Positions 44,135 to 53,590 of a stretch of DNA of 64,000 bases are shown in pieces. A program made the translations under genes and the position numbers. Location: NCBI GenBank assembly GCA_002375465.1, contig DFLT01000003.1, forward strand, positions 310,001 through 374,000. Reading direction: 5' to 3'. The notes beneath the pieces were generated by a model. It saw nothing but the letters and a program-made list of their open reading frames with translations, made no database searches and was not told the origin of the DNA. Every line of letters starts with the position of its first letter. The stretch's first letter is position 1. The DNA is from Alphaproteobacteria bacterium UBA3612. GTDB taxonomy: Bacteria > Pseudomonadota > Alphaproteobacteria > Sphingomonadales > Sphingomonadaceae.

Positions 44135-45364
44135 GTGTCAGAACGTTCGCCGCTTGCGCCCGCCCTTTTTCCCGAACTGCCGCCGGTCGAGGGCGTGCGT
44201 ATCGCGGTCACCCATGCAGGATACCGATATCCCGAATCGCGCATGGACCTGACCCTAGTCGTTCTTGATGAAGGTACGACTATCGCAGGCGTGACAACGA
44301 AGTCGCTATGCCCTTCACCGGAGGTCGAATGGTGCCGGGAGCGGCTGTCCGGCGGCACTGCGCGGGCGCTGGTCGTCTCCTCCGGCAATAGTAATGCTTT
44401 TACCGGAAAGAAGGGCGCCGCAGCGGCCCACGCCGTCGGCAGCCGCGCGGCGGAGGTACTGAACCTGAATTTGGACGAGGTGTTCCTGTCCGCCACGGGT
44501 GTCATCGGCGTCCCCCTGCCCGCAGAGCGGGCGTTCGATGCGCTCGGTAGCGCGGCCGAAGCGCTCGGCAGTGCGGACTGGCAGGCGGCAGCGCTGGCCA
44601 TCGGCACGACCGACACCTTTCCAAAAGGCGCCACTGCACAGGCGGTCGTCGGCGGCGAGACCGTCACGCTGGTAGGGATCGCAAAGGGGTCAGGCATGAT
44701 CGCGCCGGACATGGCGACCATGCTGGGCTATATCTTCACGGACGCCAACGTCGCCCCCGCCATGCTGCAAAGCATGTTGAACGACGCGAATGCAACGAGC
44801 TTCAACAGCATCACGGTCGATGGCGACACGTCGACCAGCGACACTGTTCTGCTGTTCGCCACCGGCCGAACCGGCAGCAGGATCGAAGGCATGGACAGCC
44901 CCGGCGCGGATGCATTTGCCAGTGCATTACGCCAGGTATGCGAAGACCTGGCCCGGCAGATCGTGCGCGATGGAGAGGGCGCGTCGAAGTTCATCACCAT
45001 AAATGTGGACGGCGCCGAATCCGACGAAAGTGCGCGGGTCATTGCCCTTTCCGTCGCGAACTCACCGCTCGTGAAAACGGCGATTGCAGGAGAGGACGCG
45101 AATTGGGGACGCGTGGTGATGGCCGTGGGCAAGGCAGGACAGCCCGCCGACCGGGACCGGCTCGCCATCCGCTTTGGAACGGTGACGGTGGCGCGCGATG
45201 GAGAAGTGGTCGACGGCTATGACGAGGCGCCGGTGGCCCAGCACCTGAAAGGCAGCGACATCGATATCGGCATATCGCTGGGCCTGGGTGACGGTCGCGC
45301 ACGGTTTTGGACCTGCGACCTGACGCACGGCTACATCACGATCAACGCCGATTACCGAAGCTGA
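44135..45364 (+). CDS. argJ: Bifunctional ornithine acetyltransferase / N-acetylglutamate synthase
   Basis: A 409-residue ArgJ. It recycles the acetyl group from N-acetylornithine to glutamate in arginine synthesis. The self-cleavage site is in GMIAPDMATML, with Thr195 as the new N-terminal nucleophile. SGNSNAFTG is a further conserved segment. I chose GTG at 44135, which matches where relatives start (SPLAPALFP); a TTG at 44099 is in frame, and AAAGGA sits at 12 bases. The smaller domain ends with GYITINADYRS. Confidence 0.94.
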   Translation: MSERSPLAPALFPELPPVEGVRIAVTHAGYRYPESRMDLTLVVLDEGTTIAGVTTKSLCPSPEVEWCRERLSGGTARALVVSSGNSNAFTGKKGAAAAHAVGSRAAEVLNLNLDEVFLSATGVIGVPLPAERAFDALGSAAEALGSADWQAAALAIGTTDTFPKGATAQAVVGGETVTLVGIAKGSGMIAPDMATMLGYIFTDANVAPAMLQSMLNDANATSFNSITVDGDTSTSDTVLLFATGRTGSRIEGMDSPGADAFASALRQVCEDLARQIVRDGEGASKFITINVDGAESDESARVIALSVANSPLVKTAIAGEDANWGRVVMAVGKAGQPADRDRLAIRFGTVTVARDGEVVDGYDEAPVAQHLKGSDIDIGISLGLGDGRARFWTCDLTHGYITINADYRS

Positions 45365-45397
45365 CGGCCATCCGGCCGCCAGCCCGGTGGGTGGGCA

Positions 45398-45718
45398 TTA
45401 GCCGAGTTCGCTTTCCAGCCATGCCTTGATGCTGCTCTTGGGTTGTGCGCCTACCTTTGTGGCGGCAGGCTTTCCGTCCTTGAACAGGATCATCGTGGGA
45501 ATGCCGCGAATGCCGAATTCGGCTGCGAGTTCGGGATGATCGTCGGTATTGAGCTTCGCGATCGTCACGCCGTCCATTTCGTCGGAGAGCTCCTCCAGGG
45601 CGGGGGCGATCTGCTTGCAGGGGCCGCACCACGGAGCCCAGAAGTCGACGAGGACGGGTGCCGACGCCGTCTTGATGGCGCTATCGAAATTGTCGGGCGT
45701 GATGGCGGTGGTGGCCAT
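45398..45718 (-). CDS. trxA: Thioredoxin
   Basis: A 106-residue thioredoxin with the WCGPC active site (Cys31, Cys34) and the cis-proline in GIPTMI. General cytoplasmic disulfide reductant. Its start is followed by a conserved thioredoxin N-terminus. Confidence 0.96.
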   Translation of the reverse strand: MATTAITPDNFDSAIKTASAPVLVDFWAPWCGPCKQIAPALEELSDEMDGVTIAKLNTDDHPELAAEFGIRGIPTMILFKDGKPAATKVGAQPKSSIKAWLESELG

Positions 45719-45806
45719 GAACTGTCTCCTGCGATGTTATGACGGGAACATGGCGTCGACCGGGGAAACGCGCAAGCCGACATGCACAATGCTTTCTTTC
45801 CGATGC

Positions 45807-47051
45807 TCAAGCCGGACGCCGCAGATAAGTCCCCCAGCGCCATAGCCATTCCAGCGGGCCAAAGCGGAAATAGCGCAGCCAGAGATGACTTGCCGCGATC
45901 TGCGCGAGGAGGATCAGAAGGGCGACCCCCCAAAGCTGCGAGAGGGACAGTCGGGCGTGGAGCCCCAGCCCAAATCCCGGAAACAGGACCCCCTGGCAAA
46001 TCAAGGTCTGGGAAATATAATTGGTCAGCGCCAGGCGGCCCACAGGTGCAAAAATGCCGAGCGCACGGCGTCCGGTCCCCCGCCGCCATAGCCACAAAAG
46101 CAGACCAAGATGGCCCATGGTCATCGCAACCCGGCCAATCTCGTCGGAATAGAAGAGGATCGGGTTCGGGTGGGCGAAATTCGCGGCGTAGAGCTGGCCC
46201 CATTCTGCAAGGCTGATCGGTATGCCAAAGCCATATCCCGCCACCAGCATCCAGCGATAGAGGTCCGCATCAGCCTCGCCCGACAAAAGACCGTATTTCA
46301 TCAGCCCCGCGCCGATCAGCATCATCGCAAGCGCATCGAGGACCAGCGTGACGAGGCTTTCCGGCTTCATCCAGTCATTGGAAACCCCCAGCTTATAGTG
46401 CCAGTTCTCGGCGAAACTGCCGGCGCGCGCCTCCAGCGATCGCTCCATCTTCGCCGCCGATGGTTTCAGGGAAGCGCGATAATCCGCCCACTCCACGATG
46501 CGGGCGTCATCCGCCTGCGCGCCCGCGGCGGCCGCGCCCTCCGCCAATGCGCGCATATTGGCGACCTCTGCCGTTCCGCCGAGACCCAGACCCGCCAGAA
46601 AGACCAGAATGGCAATGCCAGCGCCGACAAGCGGGCGGGCATCCACGTCCTTCACGAAGTAGAGAAGCAAACCCGCGATTCCGTAAACGAAGAGAATGTC
46701 CCCCGGCCACAGCAACAGCCACGCATGGGCGGCGCCCAACAGGATCAGGATCAAAGTTCTGCGGAAATAGCGGCCCGCGCCAGCCCGCGCAGACATGAGA
46801 ACGAAGCCCGCACCGAACAGCAGCGACAGCAGACCGCGCATCGTCCCTTCGACAAAGACCATCTGCAGCCACCAGACGGCCTGATCGAGAATGCCCCAAC
46901 CGCTGAGCCGGGCGTCATATTCGACGCCCGAAACGCTGCCCATGACCCAGATATTGATGAACAGGATTCCGCAGATTGCGATACCCCGGATGATGTCCAG
47001 CGTCGCGATCCGGTCCGCAGGGGCGGCGAGAGGCCCGCCGGCAAGGGTCAC
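45807..47051 (-). CDS. DUF418 (YeiB-type) multi-span membrane protein
   Basis: 414 residues with about ten hydrophobic helices, the DUF418 layout (RIATLDIIRGIAICGILFIN at the start; LLFGAGF in the third helix; TNYISQTLIC near the end). Function unknown; relatives are proposed transporters. GTG start overlaps the LOG gene stop by four bases, so the two are probably translated together. Confidence 0.85.
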   Translation of the reverse strand: MTLAGGPLAAPADRIATLDIIRGIAICGILFINIWVMGSVSGVEYDARLSGWGILDQAVWWLQMVFVEGTMRGLLSLLFGAGFVLMSARAGAGRYFRRTLILILLGAAHAWLLLWPGDILFVYGIAGLLLYFVKDVDARPLVGAGIAILVFLAGLGLGGTAEVANMRALAEGAAAAGAQADDARIVEWADYRASLKPSAAKMERSLEARAGSFAENWHYKLGVSNDWMKPESLVTLVLDALAMMLIGAGLMKYGLLSGEADADLYRWMLVAGYGFGIPISLAEWGQLYAANFAHPNPILFYSDEIGRVAMTMGHLGLLLWLWRRGTGRRALGIFAPVGRLALTNYISQTLICQGVLFPGFGLGLHARLSLSQLWGVALLILLAQIAASHLWLRYFRFGPLEWLWRWGTYLRRPA

Positions 47052-47914
47052 ACTTCGGCGCCCTCTTCAATGTCGTAAAAGTCGGCGACGATCCGCCATC
47101 CCTCCTCAGCCGTTTCGACATAATGGAACAGGTCGAGGTCACCCGGCGATATGGTCCCTTCGTCCACCAAAGCTTCGAAATCGATGATCCGATCCCAGAA
47201 GGCACGGCAAAACAGCAGCACAGGCATGCGCTTGATCTTGCCGGTCTGGATCAGGGTCAGCGTCTCGAACAGTTCGTCCAGAGTGCCGAAACCGCCCGGA
47301 AATGCCGCCACGGCGCGCGCGCGGATCAGGAAATGCATCTTTCGGATCGCGAAATAGTGAAACAGGAAACTGAGTTCCGGCGTCACATAGGCGTTCGGCG
47401 CCTGCTCGAACGGCAAAACGATATTGAGGGCAACCGAATCGGCGCCGACATCATGTGCGCCGCGATTCGCAGCCTCCATGATCGACGGTCCGCCGCCCGA
47501 TACGACGACGAAATTCCGCTTTCCATCGTCTGTCTGCGGCAGGGAGGAAACGATCTGCGCGAGCCGGCGCGCCTCATCATAAAAGCGCGCCTTTTCGGCC
47601 AGCTTTTCGGCCTTTCGCCGCTCTTCCTCGTTGGTCGCGGCGGCCAGGCGCGCTTCGGCGGCGGCGGGTTCCGGGATGCGGGCGGACCCGTAGATCACGA
47701 AAGTCGATTCGATGCCGCGCTCCTGCTGGACCAGTTCCGGTTTCAGCAGTTCGAGCTGCAGCCGCACCGAACGCAAATCCTCGCGCTTCAGGAAATCGAG
47801 ATCCTGATAGGCGAGGCGGTAGGCGGGATGCTCGGTGGGACCGTGCGCCGCGCGCTCTGCATCTTCGGCACTGGTGGGGAACAGGCGGTCGTGAAGCTTC
47901 TCTTCTTTTGTCAT
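47048..47914 (-). CDS. LOG family (TIGR00730) Rossmann-fold protein
   Basis: 288 residues with the phosphoribohydrolase signatures SGGGPSIMEAANRGA and PGGFGTLDE. Small LOG enzymes release free cytokinins or cleave nucleotide 5'-monophosphates; this larger form with an N-terminal helical region is less well characterised. The start may instead be the ATG at 47926. It overlaps the DUF418 gene downstream. Confidence 0.87.
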   Translation of the reverse strand: MTKEEKLHDRLFPTSAEDAERAAHGPTEHPAYRLAYQDLDFLKREDLRSVRLQLELLKPELVQQERGIESTFVIYGSARIPEPAAAEARLAAATNEEERRKAEKLAEKARFYDEARRLAQIVSSLPQTDDGKRNFVVVSGGGPSIMEAANRGAHDVGADSVALNIVLPFEQAPNAYVTPELSFLFHYFAIRKMHFLIRARAVAAFPGGFGTLDELFETLTLIQTGKIKRMPVLLFCRAFWDRIIDFEALVDEGTISPGDLDLFHYVETAEEGWRIVADFYDIEEGAEV

Positions 47915-47939
47915 GCGCCCGCGCATAGCGCCCCCGCCC

Positions 47940-48605
47940 CTATCGGCAATAGGGGCCACGGCCCATGTCCATATGGATATGATCCTGGTGAAAGCGGTCG
48001 CCGTCCGGGCCGATGACGATCTGAAACGTCTGGCAGGCGGCGCGATGCACATCCTTCAGAAAGGCGGTGGAAGCGCCCCCGGCGCGCCATCCCGTTTCAA
48101 CGCCAATCGTCCGGCCATCAGCGAGTTCGAAGGCGGCGATATCAACCGCATTGGCATAGGAATGTTCGCTCAGCCTGGCGCCGGGGCGGCTGTTGACGCT
48201 GCGGCAGGAATAGGTGCCATAGCTGGTAATGCGCACGACCTGTTGACCGAAATGCCGCTGCGCCGCAGGCTGCAGGCCCTCCTCGATCCAGCGGTAGAGC
48301 GCTCCGGCCACCGGGCAGGACATGGCGGTAATGCCGGCTATGGGGACGCCCACCTGCAGCAGCTGAACACCATCGTCGAAGCCGCACCCCTCTGTCGTGC
48401 GGCGTGGCGCCAGGGGGCGATATTGAAGGCCGGGCATACGGTCGAGCGAGGCATAGCATTGTGCTGCCGGTCCCGAAGCGGGCGTCTGAATGGGGGCAGG
48501 GCCCGCCGACGGCGGACGCGTCACCACGGGTCTGTCTGGTGCGCAGGCCGTCAGGGCAGCGCACAGCAGCAATGCCAAATGGAGAGGCCGTAGAAACGAT
48601 GTCAT
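47940..48605 (-). CDS. Extensin-family lipoprotein
   Basis: 221 residues with a lipoprotein signal (LLLCAALTAC, Cys at the mature start) and an extensin-like C-terminal domain (LSEHSYANAVDIAAFELADG, FLKDVH, DHIHMDMGRGPYC). Members are predicted cell-wall/peptidoglycan-associated. GTG/TTG starts further upstream are possible. The His/Asp motifs recall metallopeptidase folds of the D-Ala-D-Ala carboxypeptidase (VanY-type). Confidence 0.85.
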   Translation of the reverse strand: MTSFLRPLHLALLLCAALTACAPDRPVVTRPPSAGPAPIQTPASGPAAQCYASLDRMPGLQYRPLAPRRTTEGCGFDDGVQLLQVGVPIAGITAMSCPVAGALYRWIEEGLQPAAQRHFGQQVVRITSYGTYSCRSVNSRPGARLSEHSYANAVDIAAFELADGRTIGVETGWRAGGASTAFLKDVHRAACQTFQIVIGPDGDRFHQDHIHMDMGRGPYCR

Positions 48606-48762
48606 TAGGGCGAGTATGACCGAAATTTGACGACCAACCGGTATCCGTAGCAAAGATTGAACCCTTTCCCAGAGGCACGGTACAAAACGCAGCCAAGTGC
48701 CATCGTCCTGCCATCCGGTCAGGACATTGCTGCTTGCAGACAGGCAGGACCGTCAAGAATCA

Positions 48763-49890
48763 ATGCCCAAGCGTATTAAGGTCGGTTTTCTATATATTGG
48801 CGGGCGTCATCAGGTGGCGCACAGCGCACCCGTCGCGGCGGAGCTGGCACTGCGCGGGCGTGTCGAGGTACGCGCATTCGCCGCCACGCAGGCCGAGGTC
48901 GATTGCTTTGATGCCATCGCGCGCCAGTGCGGTTGTCCGGATCTGGTCGCGACCCGGTTCAGGCGCCCGCCCCTGATATCTTCGCTGATCGCCGGTTTTC
49001 CAGCGGTTTCAGCGCTGAAGGTGCCCATCGTCGTTGCAAACCTGCCGCACCTGGCCCGCTGTAATGCGCTGGTGACGACGGAACGCACATCATCCTTTTT
49101 GGGTCGTATACCGGGCTGGCCACCGCAGATGGTTCATATTCCCCACGGGGCGGGCGATCGCGCGGTGGGATTTGAACCCCGCCTGTCCCGATTCGATCAT
49201 GTGATCACCGCAGGCAGCAAGGACCGCAGCCGGATCATATCGTCGGGCCTGCAGCCCGCCGAGCGGGTCACCGCCGCCGGCGCCGTGAAGCTGGGCCATA
49301 TTCTGGGAAACACGCCGACGCCCACGCTGGGCCTAGATATAAGCCGTCGGACGATCCTCTATAATCCGCATTTTTCCAAGAAGCTGGGGTCATGGCCGAA
49401 TGCCGAACGGGTGTGGCACGCCCTGGCCACGCGGCCCGATTGGAACCTGATCATCGCGCCCCACATTCGGCTGGCCGACCGACTGTCGCCGGAGGAGAAG
49501 TCGCGATGGGAGAAACGCGCCGTACCGGGGCGAATCATCGTCGATTTCGGCAGCGAGAGAAGCGTAGACATGAGCTATACGCGGGCGGCGGATCTTTATC
49601 TGGGTGACGTTAGCAGCCAGGTATATGAATTCATCGCAGAGCCACGACCCTGCGTCTTTCTGAACGACGGGGCGGCGATATGGCAGGATAATCACGACTA
49701 TCTGCACTGGACGCTGGGCGAAGTCATCACGCGCGACGACGATTTGTCTCAAGCGATCAACGCCGCCTTTCTGAACCACGGTGCCTTCGCATCGCGGCAG
49801 GAAGCAGCGGTCAAGGCTGCCCTGGGCGATGTAGAGAATGCCGCGGCACTGGCGGCCGACAAGATCGAGCAGCTTTGCCTAGAGCGATAG
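48763..49890 (+). CDS. CDP-glycerol glycerophosphotransferase-like / glycosyltransferase-like protein (uncertain)
   Basis: 375 residues with a GT-B look: N-terminal FLYIGGRHQVAHSAPVAAEL, then VHIPHGAGDRAVGFEPR, then RTILYNPHFSKKLGSWP, and a C-terminal ADLYLGDVSSQVYEFIAEPRP segment. The latter resembles the CDP-glycerol poly(glycerophosphate) transferase and related glycan-transfer families. No signal peptide or membrane helix is seen. Its acceptor is unknown; it stands alone, divergent from the extensin-like gene. Confidence 0.6.
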   Translation: MPKRIKVGFLYIGGRHQVAHSAPVAAELALRGRVEVRAFAATQAEVDCFDAIARQCGCPDLVATRFRRPPLISSLIAGFPAVSALKVPIVVANLPHLARCNALVTTERTSSFLGRIPGWPPQMVHIPHGAGDRAVGFEPRLSRFDHVITAGSKDRSRIISSGLQPAERVTAAGAVKLGHILGNTPTPTLGLDISRRTILYNPHFSKKLGSWPNAERVWHALATRPDWNLIIAPHIRLADRLSPEEKSRWEKRAVPGRIIVDFGSERSVDMSYTRAADLYLGDVSSQVYEFIAEPRPCVFLNDGAAIWQDNHDYLHWTLGEVITRDDDLSQAINAAFLNHGAFASRQEAAVKAALGDVENAAALAADKIEQLCLER

Positions 49891-49920
49891 CGCGGCCGAC
49901 GCCCCGCCGCGCCAAATGAC

Positions 49921-50008
49921 CGTTTGACATGCGACGCGAGGCCAATAGGTACGGCGGCGGGCCACGCGGTCCCAACGCCGCGCGCGCTCTCTGTGAGGAG
50001 AGACTTAA
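49921..50008 (+). promoter_or_regulatory. serC leader with possible promoter and hairpins (candidate serC RNA motif)
   Basis: TTGACA at 49924-49929 and TAGGTA at 49946-49951 (16-base gap) could be the serC promoter. The transcribed region that follows holds GC-rich self-complementary stretches (GGCGGCG and CGCCG). Alphaproteobacteria often carry a structured serC RNA motif in front of serC. I cannot score this one by eye. GAGGAGA precedes the ATG at 50009. Confidence 0.45.
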
Positions 50009-51166
50009 ATGTCAAATGTACCAACGCTCAAACCCGAGCGTCCTTTCTTTTCGTCCGGACCGACCGCGAAGTTTCCTGGCTGGTCGCTCGATAAGCTGAA
50101 AACCGAAGCCCTTGGACGGTCGCATCGTTCCGCCGTCGGCAAGGCACGCCTGAAATACGCCATCGACCTTAGCCGCGAATTGCTGGGCATCCCCGACGAT
50201 TATCTGATTGGCATAATGCCAGGGTCCGACACGGGCGCGCTGGAATGCGCCATGTGGACGATGCTGGGCGCCGGTCCCGCGACGGTGGCGGCATGGGAAA
50301 GCTTCGGCAATGTGTGGATTCAGGACGCCGTCAAGCAACTGAAGCTGAAAGAGCTGACCACGCTTGACGCGGACTATGGCGAAATCCCCGACCTCGCCTC
50401 CATTCCGCAGGATAATGACGTCGTCTTTACCTGGAACGGTACCACGTCCGGCGCGCGCATTGCGAATACCGACTGGCTGGAGCCGGGCCGCAAGGGTCTG
50501 GCGATCAACGACGCCACCAGCGCGCTGTTTGCGCAGCCCATGGACTGGCCAAAGCTGGATGCGACCACCTATAGCTGGCAGAAGGTCATGGGATCGGAAG
50601 CCGCGCATGGCATGCTGATCCTCAGCCCGAAAGCCGTGGAGCGGATCGAGAGCTACGATCCGGCATGGCCGCTGCCCAAGCTGTTCCGCATCAAGAAGGG
50701 CGACAAGCTGAACCGCGCCATTTTCGAGGGCGCGACGATCAACACGCCGTCCCTGCTGGCAACCGAAGACTATATCGCATCCCTGGAATGGGCAAAGTCG
50801 ATTGGCGGCCTGAAGGCGCTGTTCGCACGCGCGGATGCCAATGCAAAGATCGTCACCGACTGGATCGAGGCGACCCCCTGGCTGCGCAACATGGTTTCCG
50901 ACCCGGCGCAGCGCACGAATACCGGCGTTTGCATGGTATTCCAGGGCGATTGGTACGAGGGGCTGGACGCAGACGCGCAGGCCGCCGTGCCAAAGAAAAT
51001 CGCCAAGATGCTGGAAGAACGCGACGTTGCGTACGACTTCAACGGCTATCGTGACGCGCCCCCTTCCCTGCGCATCTGGTGCGGCTCCACGGTCGAGGAG
51101 GAAGATTTGCGTCGCCTCCTGCCCTGGATCGAATGGGCCTATGAAGAGGTGAAAGCCGGACGCTGA
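50009..51166 (+). CDS. serC: Phosphoserine aminotransferase
   Basis: A 385-residue PLP enzyme making phosphoserine from 3-phosphohydroxypyruvate and glutamate. Pyridoxal Lys192 in SWQKVMGSE; SGPTAKFPGWS at the start and GSDTGALECAMW (phosphate/PLP contact) are those of the alphaproteobacterial type. GAGGAGA precedes the ATG. serA follows, 146 bases downstream. Confidence 0.95.
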   Translation: MSNVPTLKPERPFFSSGPTAKFPGWSLDKLKTEALGRSHRSAVGKARLKYAIDLSRELLGIPDDYLIGIMPGSDTGALECAMWTMLGAGPATVAAWESFGNVWIQDAVKQLKLKELTTLDADYGEIPDLASIPQDNDVVFTWNGTTSGARIANTDWLEPGRKGLAINDATSALFAQPMDWPKLDATTYSWQKVMGSEAAHGMLILSPKAVERIESYDPAWPLPKLFRIKKGDKLNRAIFEGATINTPSLLATEDYIASLEWAKSIGGLKALFARADANAKIVTDWIEATPWLRNMVSDPAQRTNTGVCMVFQGDWYEGLDADAQAAVPKKIAKMLEERDVAYDFNGYRDAPPSLRIWCGSTVEEEDLRRLLPWIEWAYEEVKAGR

Positions 51167-51173
51167 CGTCAGG

Positions 51174-51197
51174 CCCCTTCCCCATTTGGGGAGGGGG
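51174..51197. repeat. GC-rich inverted repeat between serC and serA
   Basis: CCCCTTCCCC and GGGGAGGGGG flank an ATTT loop just after the serC stop. A hairpin of this type could stabilise serC mRNA or attenuate read-through into serA. There is no T run. Similar C-rich/G-rich inverted repeats are common between genes in related genomes. Confidence 0.55.
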
Positions 51198-51312
51198 CGC
51201 GAACGCAGCGATGGCTGCCCCCGCCCGTTTGCGGCGGCCACCCCTCTTATGATTGCAAAATTTGCGCCTTTCCCCGCACAAGGGGGAGGATACTCCCTTA
51301 AGGAGATTTCCC

Positions 51313-52890
51313 ATGCCTAAAGTTCTGATTTCCGACAAAATGTCACCCAAAGCCGCCGAAATCTTCCGCGATCGCGGGATCGAGGTGGACGAGAAACCCG
51401 GCCTTTCCAAGGACGAGTTGATCGCGATTATCGGCGACTATGACGGCCTCGCCGTTCGGTCGGCAACGAAGCCGGACGCCGACATCATGGACGCCGCCCC
51501 GAACCTGAAAGTGATCGGTCGCGCCGGCATCGGTACCGACAATATCGACAAGGATGCCGCCTCTGCACGCGGTATCGTCGTCATGAACACGCCGTTCGGC
51601 AATTCGATCACGACCGCCGAACATGCCATCGCCATGATGTTCGCGCTGGCCCGCCAACTGCCGGAAGCAGACGTGTCGACCCAAGCCGGCAAGTGGGAAA
51701 AGAACCGCTTCATGGGCGTTGAGGTCACCGGCAAGGTGCTGGGTCTGATCGGTGCGGGAAATATCGGGTCCATCGTCGCCGATCGCGCGCTGGGGCTGAA
51801 GATGAAGGTTGTTGCCTTCGACCCCTTCCTGACGGAGGACCGGGCGCGCGATATCGGTGTCGAGAAGGTTGACCTCGACACCCTGTTGAAACGCGCCGAT
51901 TTCATCACCCTTCATACGCCGCTGACGGATCAGACCCGCAATATTCTGAGCAAGGAAAATCTTGCAAAGACGAAGAAAGGCGTGCGGATCGTTAATTGCG
52001 CGCGCGGCGGCCTGATCGACGAAGCGGCGTTGAAGGAAATGCTGGAATCCGGCCATGTCGCCGGTGCCGCACTGGACGTGTTCGTCGAAGAGCCGGCAAA
52101 GTCGAACCCCCTGTTCGGAACGCCGAATTTCATGGCGACGCCGCACCTGGGCGCCTCGACCGATGAGGCGCAGGTGAACGTCGCCATTCAGGTGGCCGAG
52201 CAGATGTCGGACTATTTGCTAACCGGTGCGGTGACGAATGCGCTCAACACGCCGTCCGTCAGCGCCGAGGAGGCGCCGCGCCTGAAGCCCTATATGGCGC
52301 TGGCGACAAAGCTGGGCTTGCTGGCAGGCCAGTTGATGACGGAAGGCGTCCGTCGTGTCTCCATCGAGGCCGAGGGCGCGCTGGCCGAACTGAACATGAA
52401 GCCCATCTCGGCTGCAGTCCTGGCGGGCCTGTTGCGCCCGATTTCGGAATCGGTGAACATGGTCAACGCACCCTTCATGGCACGCGAACGCGATATCGAC
52501 GTCGCCGAGGTGCGCCATGACAAGGAAGGCGATTATTCCAGCCTGCTACGCCTGACAGTAGAGACGGCCGATGGCACGCGTTCGGTCGCCGGCACCCTGT
52601 TCGGGGACAATGCACCGCGTCTGGTGGAACTGTTCGGTATCCGCATGGAAGCAGAGCTGGAAGGCGCGATGCTGTTCATCGAGAATGAGGACAAGCCAGG
52701 CTTCATCGGCTCGGTCGGTTCCGCACTCGGCGAGGCCGGCGTCAATATCGGCACCTTCAACCTCGGCCGGCGCGTTGGCGGCAACGATGCCGTCATGCTC
52801 GTCGCCATCGACGAGCCGGTCAGCGAGCCGCTGCTGTGGAAAATATGCAATCTTGACGGCGTCAAGAATGTGAAGTCGCTAAACTTCTAA
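51313..52890 (+). CDS. serA: D-3-phosphoglycerate dehydrogenase
   Basis: A 525-residue enzyme oxidising 3-phosphoglycerate to start serine synthesis. N-terminal catalytic region; NAD site GLIGAGNIGSIVADR; catalytic HLGAST near residue 280; then the intervening ASB domain and a C-terminal ACT domain (IENEDKPGFIGSVGSALGEA) that binds serine for feedback in many members. AGGAGA precedes the ATG. Same strand as serC. Confidence 0.96.
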   Translation: MPKVLISDKMSPKAAEIFRDRGIEVDEKPGLSKDELIAIIGDYDGLAVRSATKPDADIMDAAPNLKVIGRAGIGTDNIDKDAASARGIVVMNTPFGNSITTAEHAIAMMFALARQLPEADVSTQAGKWEKNRFMGVEVTGKVLGLIGAGNIGSIVADRALGLKMKVVAFDPFLTEDRARDIGVEKVDLDTLLKRADFITLHTPLTDQTRNILSKENLAKTKKGVRIVNCARGGLIDEAALKEMLESGHVAGAALDVFVEEPAKSNPLFGTPNFMATPHLGASTDEAQVNVAIQVAEQMSDYLLTGAVTNALNTPSVSAEEAPRLKPYMALATKLGLLAGQLMTEGVRRVSIEAEGALAELNMKPISAAVLAGLLRPISESVNMVNAPFMARERDIDVAEVRHDKEGDYSSLLRLTVETADGTRSVAGTLFGDNAPRLVELFGIRMEAELEGAMLFIENEDKPGFIGSVGSALGEAGVNIGTFNLGRRVGGNDAVMLVAIDEPVSEPLLWKICNLDGVKNVKSLNF

Positions 52891-52905
52891 TCAGATATGG
52901 TAAAG

Positions 52906-52933
52906 CCGGGCGTCCGATTTGTCGGACGCCCGG
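52906..52933. terminator. Hairpin between convergent serA and the hydroxylase gene
   Basis: CCGGGCGTCCG and CGGACGCCCGG form a perfect 11-base stem with a six-base loop. No T run follows on the plus strand; CTTT follows on the minus strand. A bidirectional transcription end is likely. Confidence 0.65.
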
Positions 52934-52948
52934 AGACCCCTTCACCGC

Positions 52949-53578
52949 TCATTGCGGATGTGCCCACGGGCGTTCGCAGAACCATTTGGTGATGATATAT
53001 TTGAACCCCGCGCGCACCGGCATGCCGTGATGCAGGGTAGCCGGATTGGGCGAACCGTCCGGCTTCAGATTGTTCCAGGCCAGCAGCGTGCCGCGCTCAG
53101 GCTGTATCGATTTACGAATGACCTTGAAACGGGTCGCCCCGCCGGCGCCGGGTTCGTTCAGATAGATCATCGCCGTCCAGGTCCGCTGGCCCGGGATCTT
53201 GCGGATCGTCTTGATCGCGTCTCCGTTCGCTTCGAAATAGTCCGTGTGGCCCTTGAATTCCTGACCGATGGCATAGCGCTGCCCCTGCATCGGTTCGCCG
53301 AGTGCTGGGTCGAGATCCAAGAGTGCGGAAATCCGCTGATCGATCCTGGCAATCAGCGGATCGCCGCGGTCGAAATGGCACGTTTCACTGGTGCGGAAGC
53401 TGCGATCATTATTGTAATCGTCGGCAATTGTTGATGGCTGGCGATTGGCATCGATCCGTTCGATCACGCCCTCGCATTCCTCGGCTGTCATGAAATCTCG
53501 CAGGCGAAAGAGATCGAGTTTTGGAGACGGCACACGCTGCACCTTCTCCGTCAGCTTCAAACGTTCCGCGACCGACAT
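52949..53578 (-). CDS. 2OG-Fe(II) oxygenase, prolyl 4-hydroxylase-like
   Basis: 209 residues with a double-stranded beta-helix fold: iron ligands in GHTDYFE (His111, Asp113) and TLHHGMP (His183), and Lys193 for 2-oxoglutarate. Similar to the catalytic domain of prolyl 4-hydroxylase (P4Hc); substrate unknown, possibly a proline in a bacterial protein. No signal peptide. It lies 12 bases upstream of nothing on its own strand, with the TIGR02186 gene starting just before it. Confidence 0.88.
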   Translation of the reverse strand: MSVAERLKLTEKVQRVPSPKLDLFRLRDFMTAEECEGVIERIDANRQPSTIADDYNNDRSFRTSETCHFDRGDPLIARIDQRISALLDLDPALGEPMQGQRYAIGQEFKGHTDYFEANGDAIKTIRKIPGQRTWTAMIYLNEPGAGGATRFKVIRKSIQPERGTLLAWNNLKPDGSPNPATLHHGMPVRAGFKYIITKWFCERPWAHPQ

Positions 53579-53590
53579 TCCCGCTTTTCC

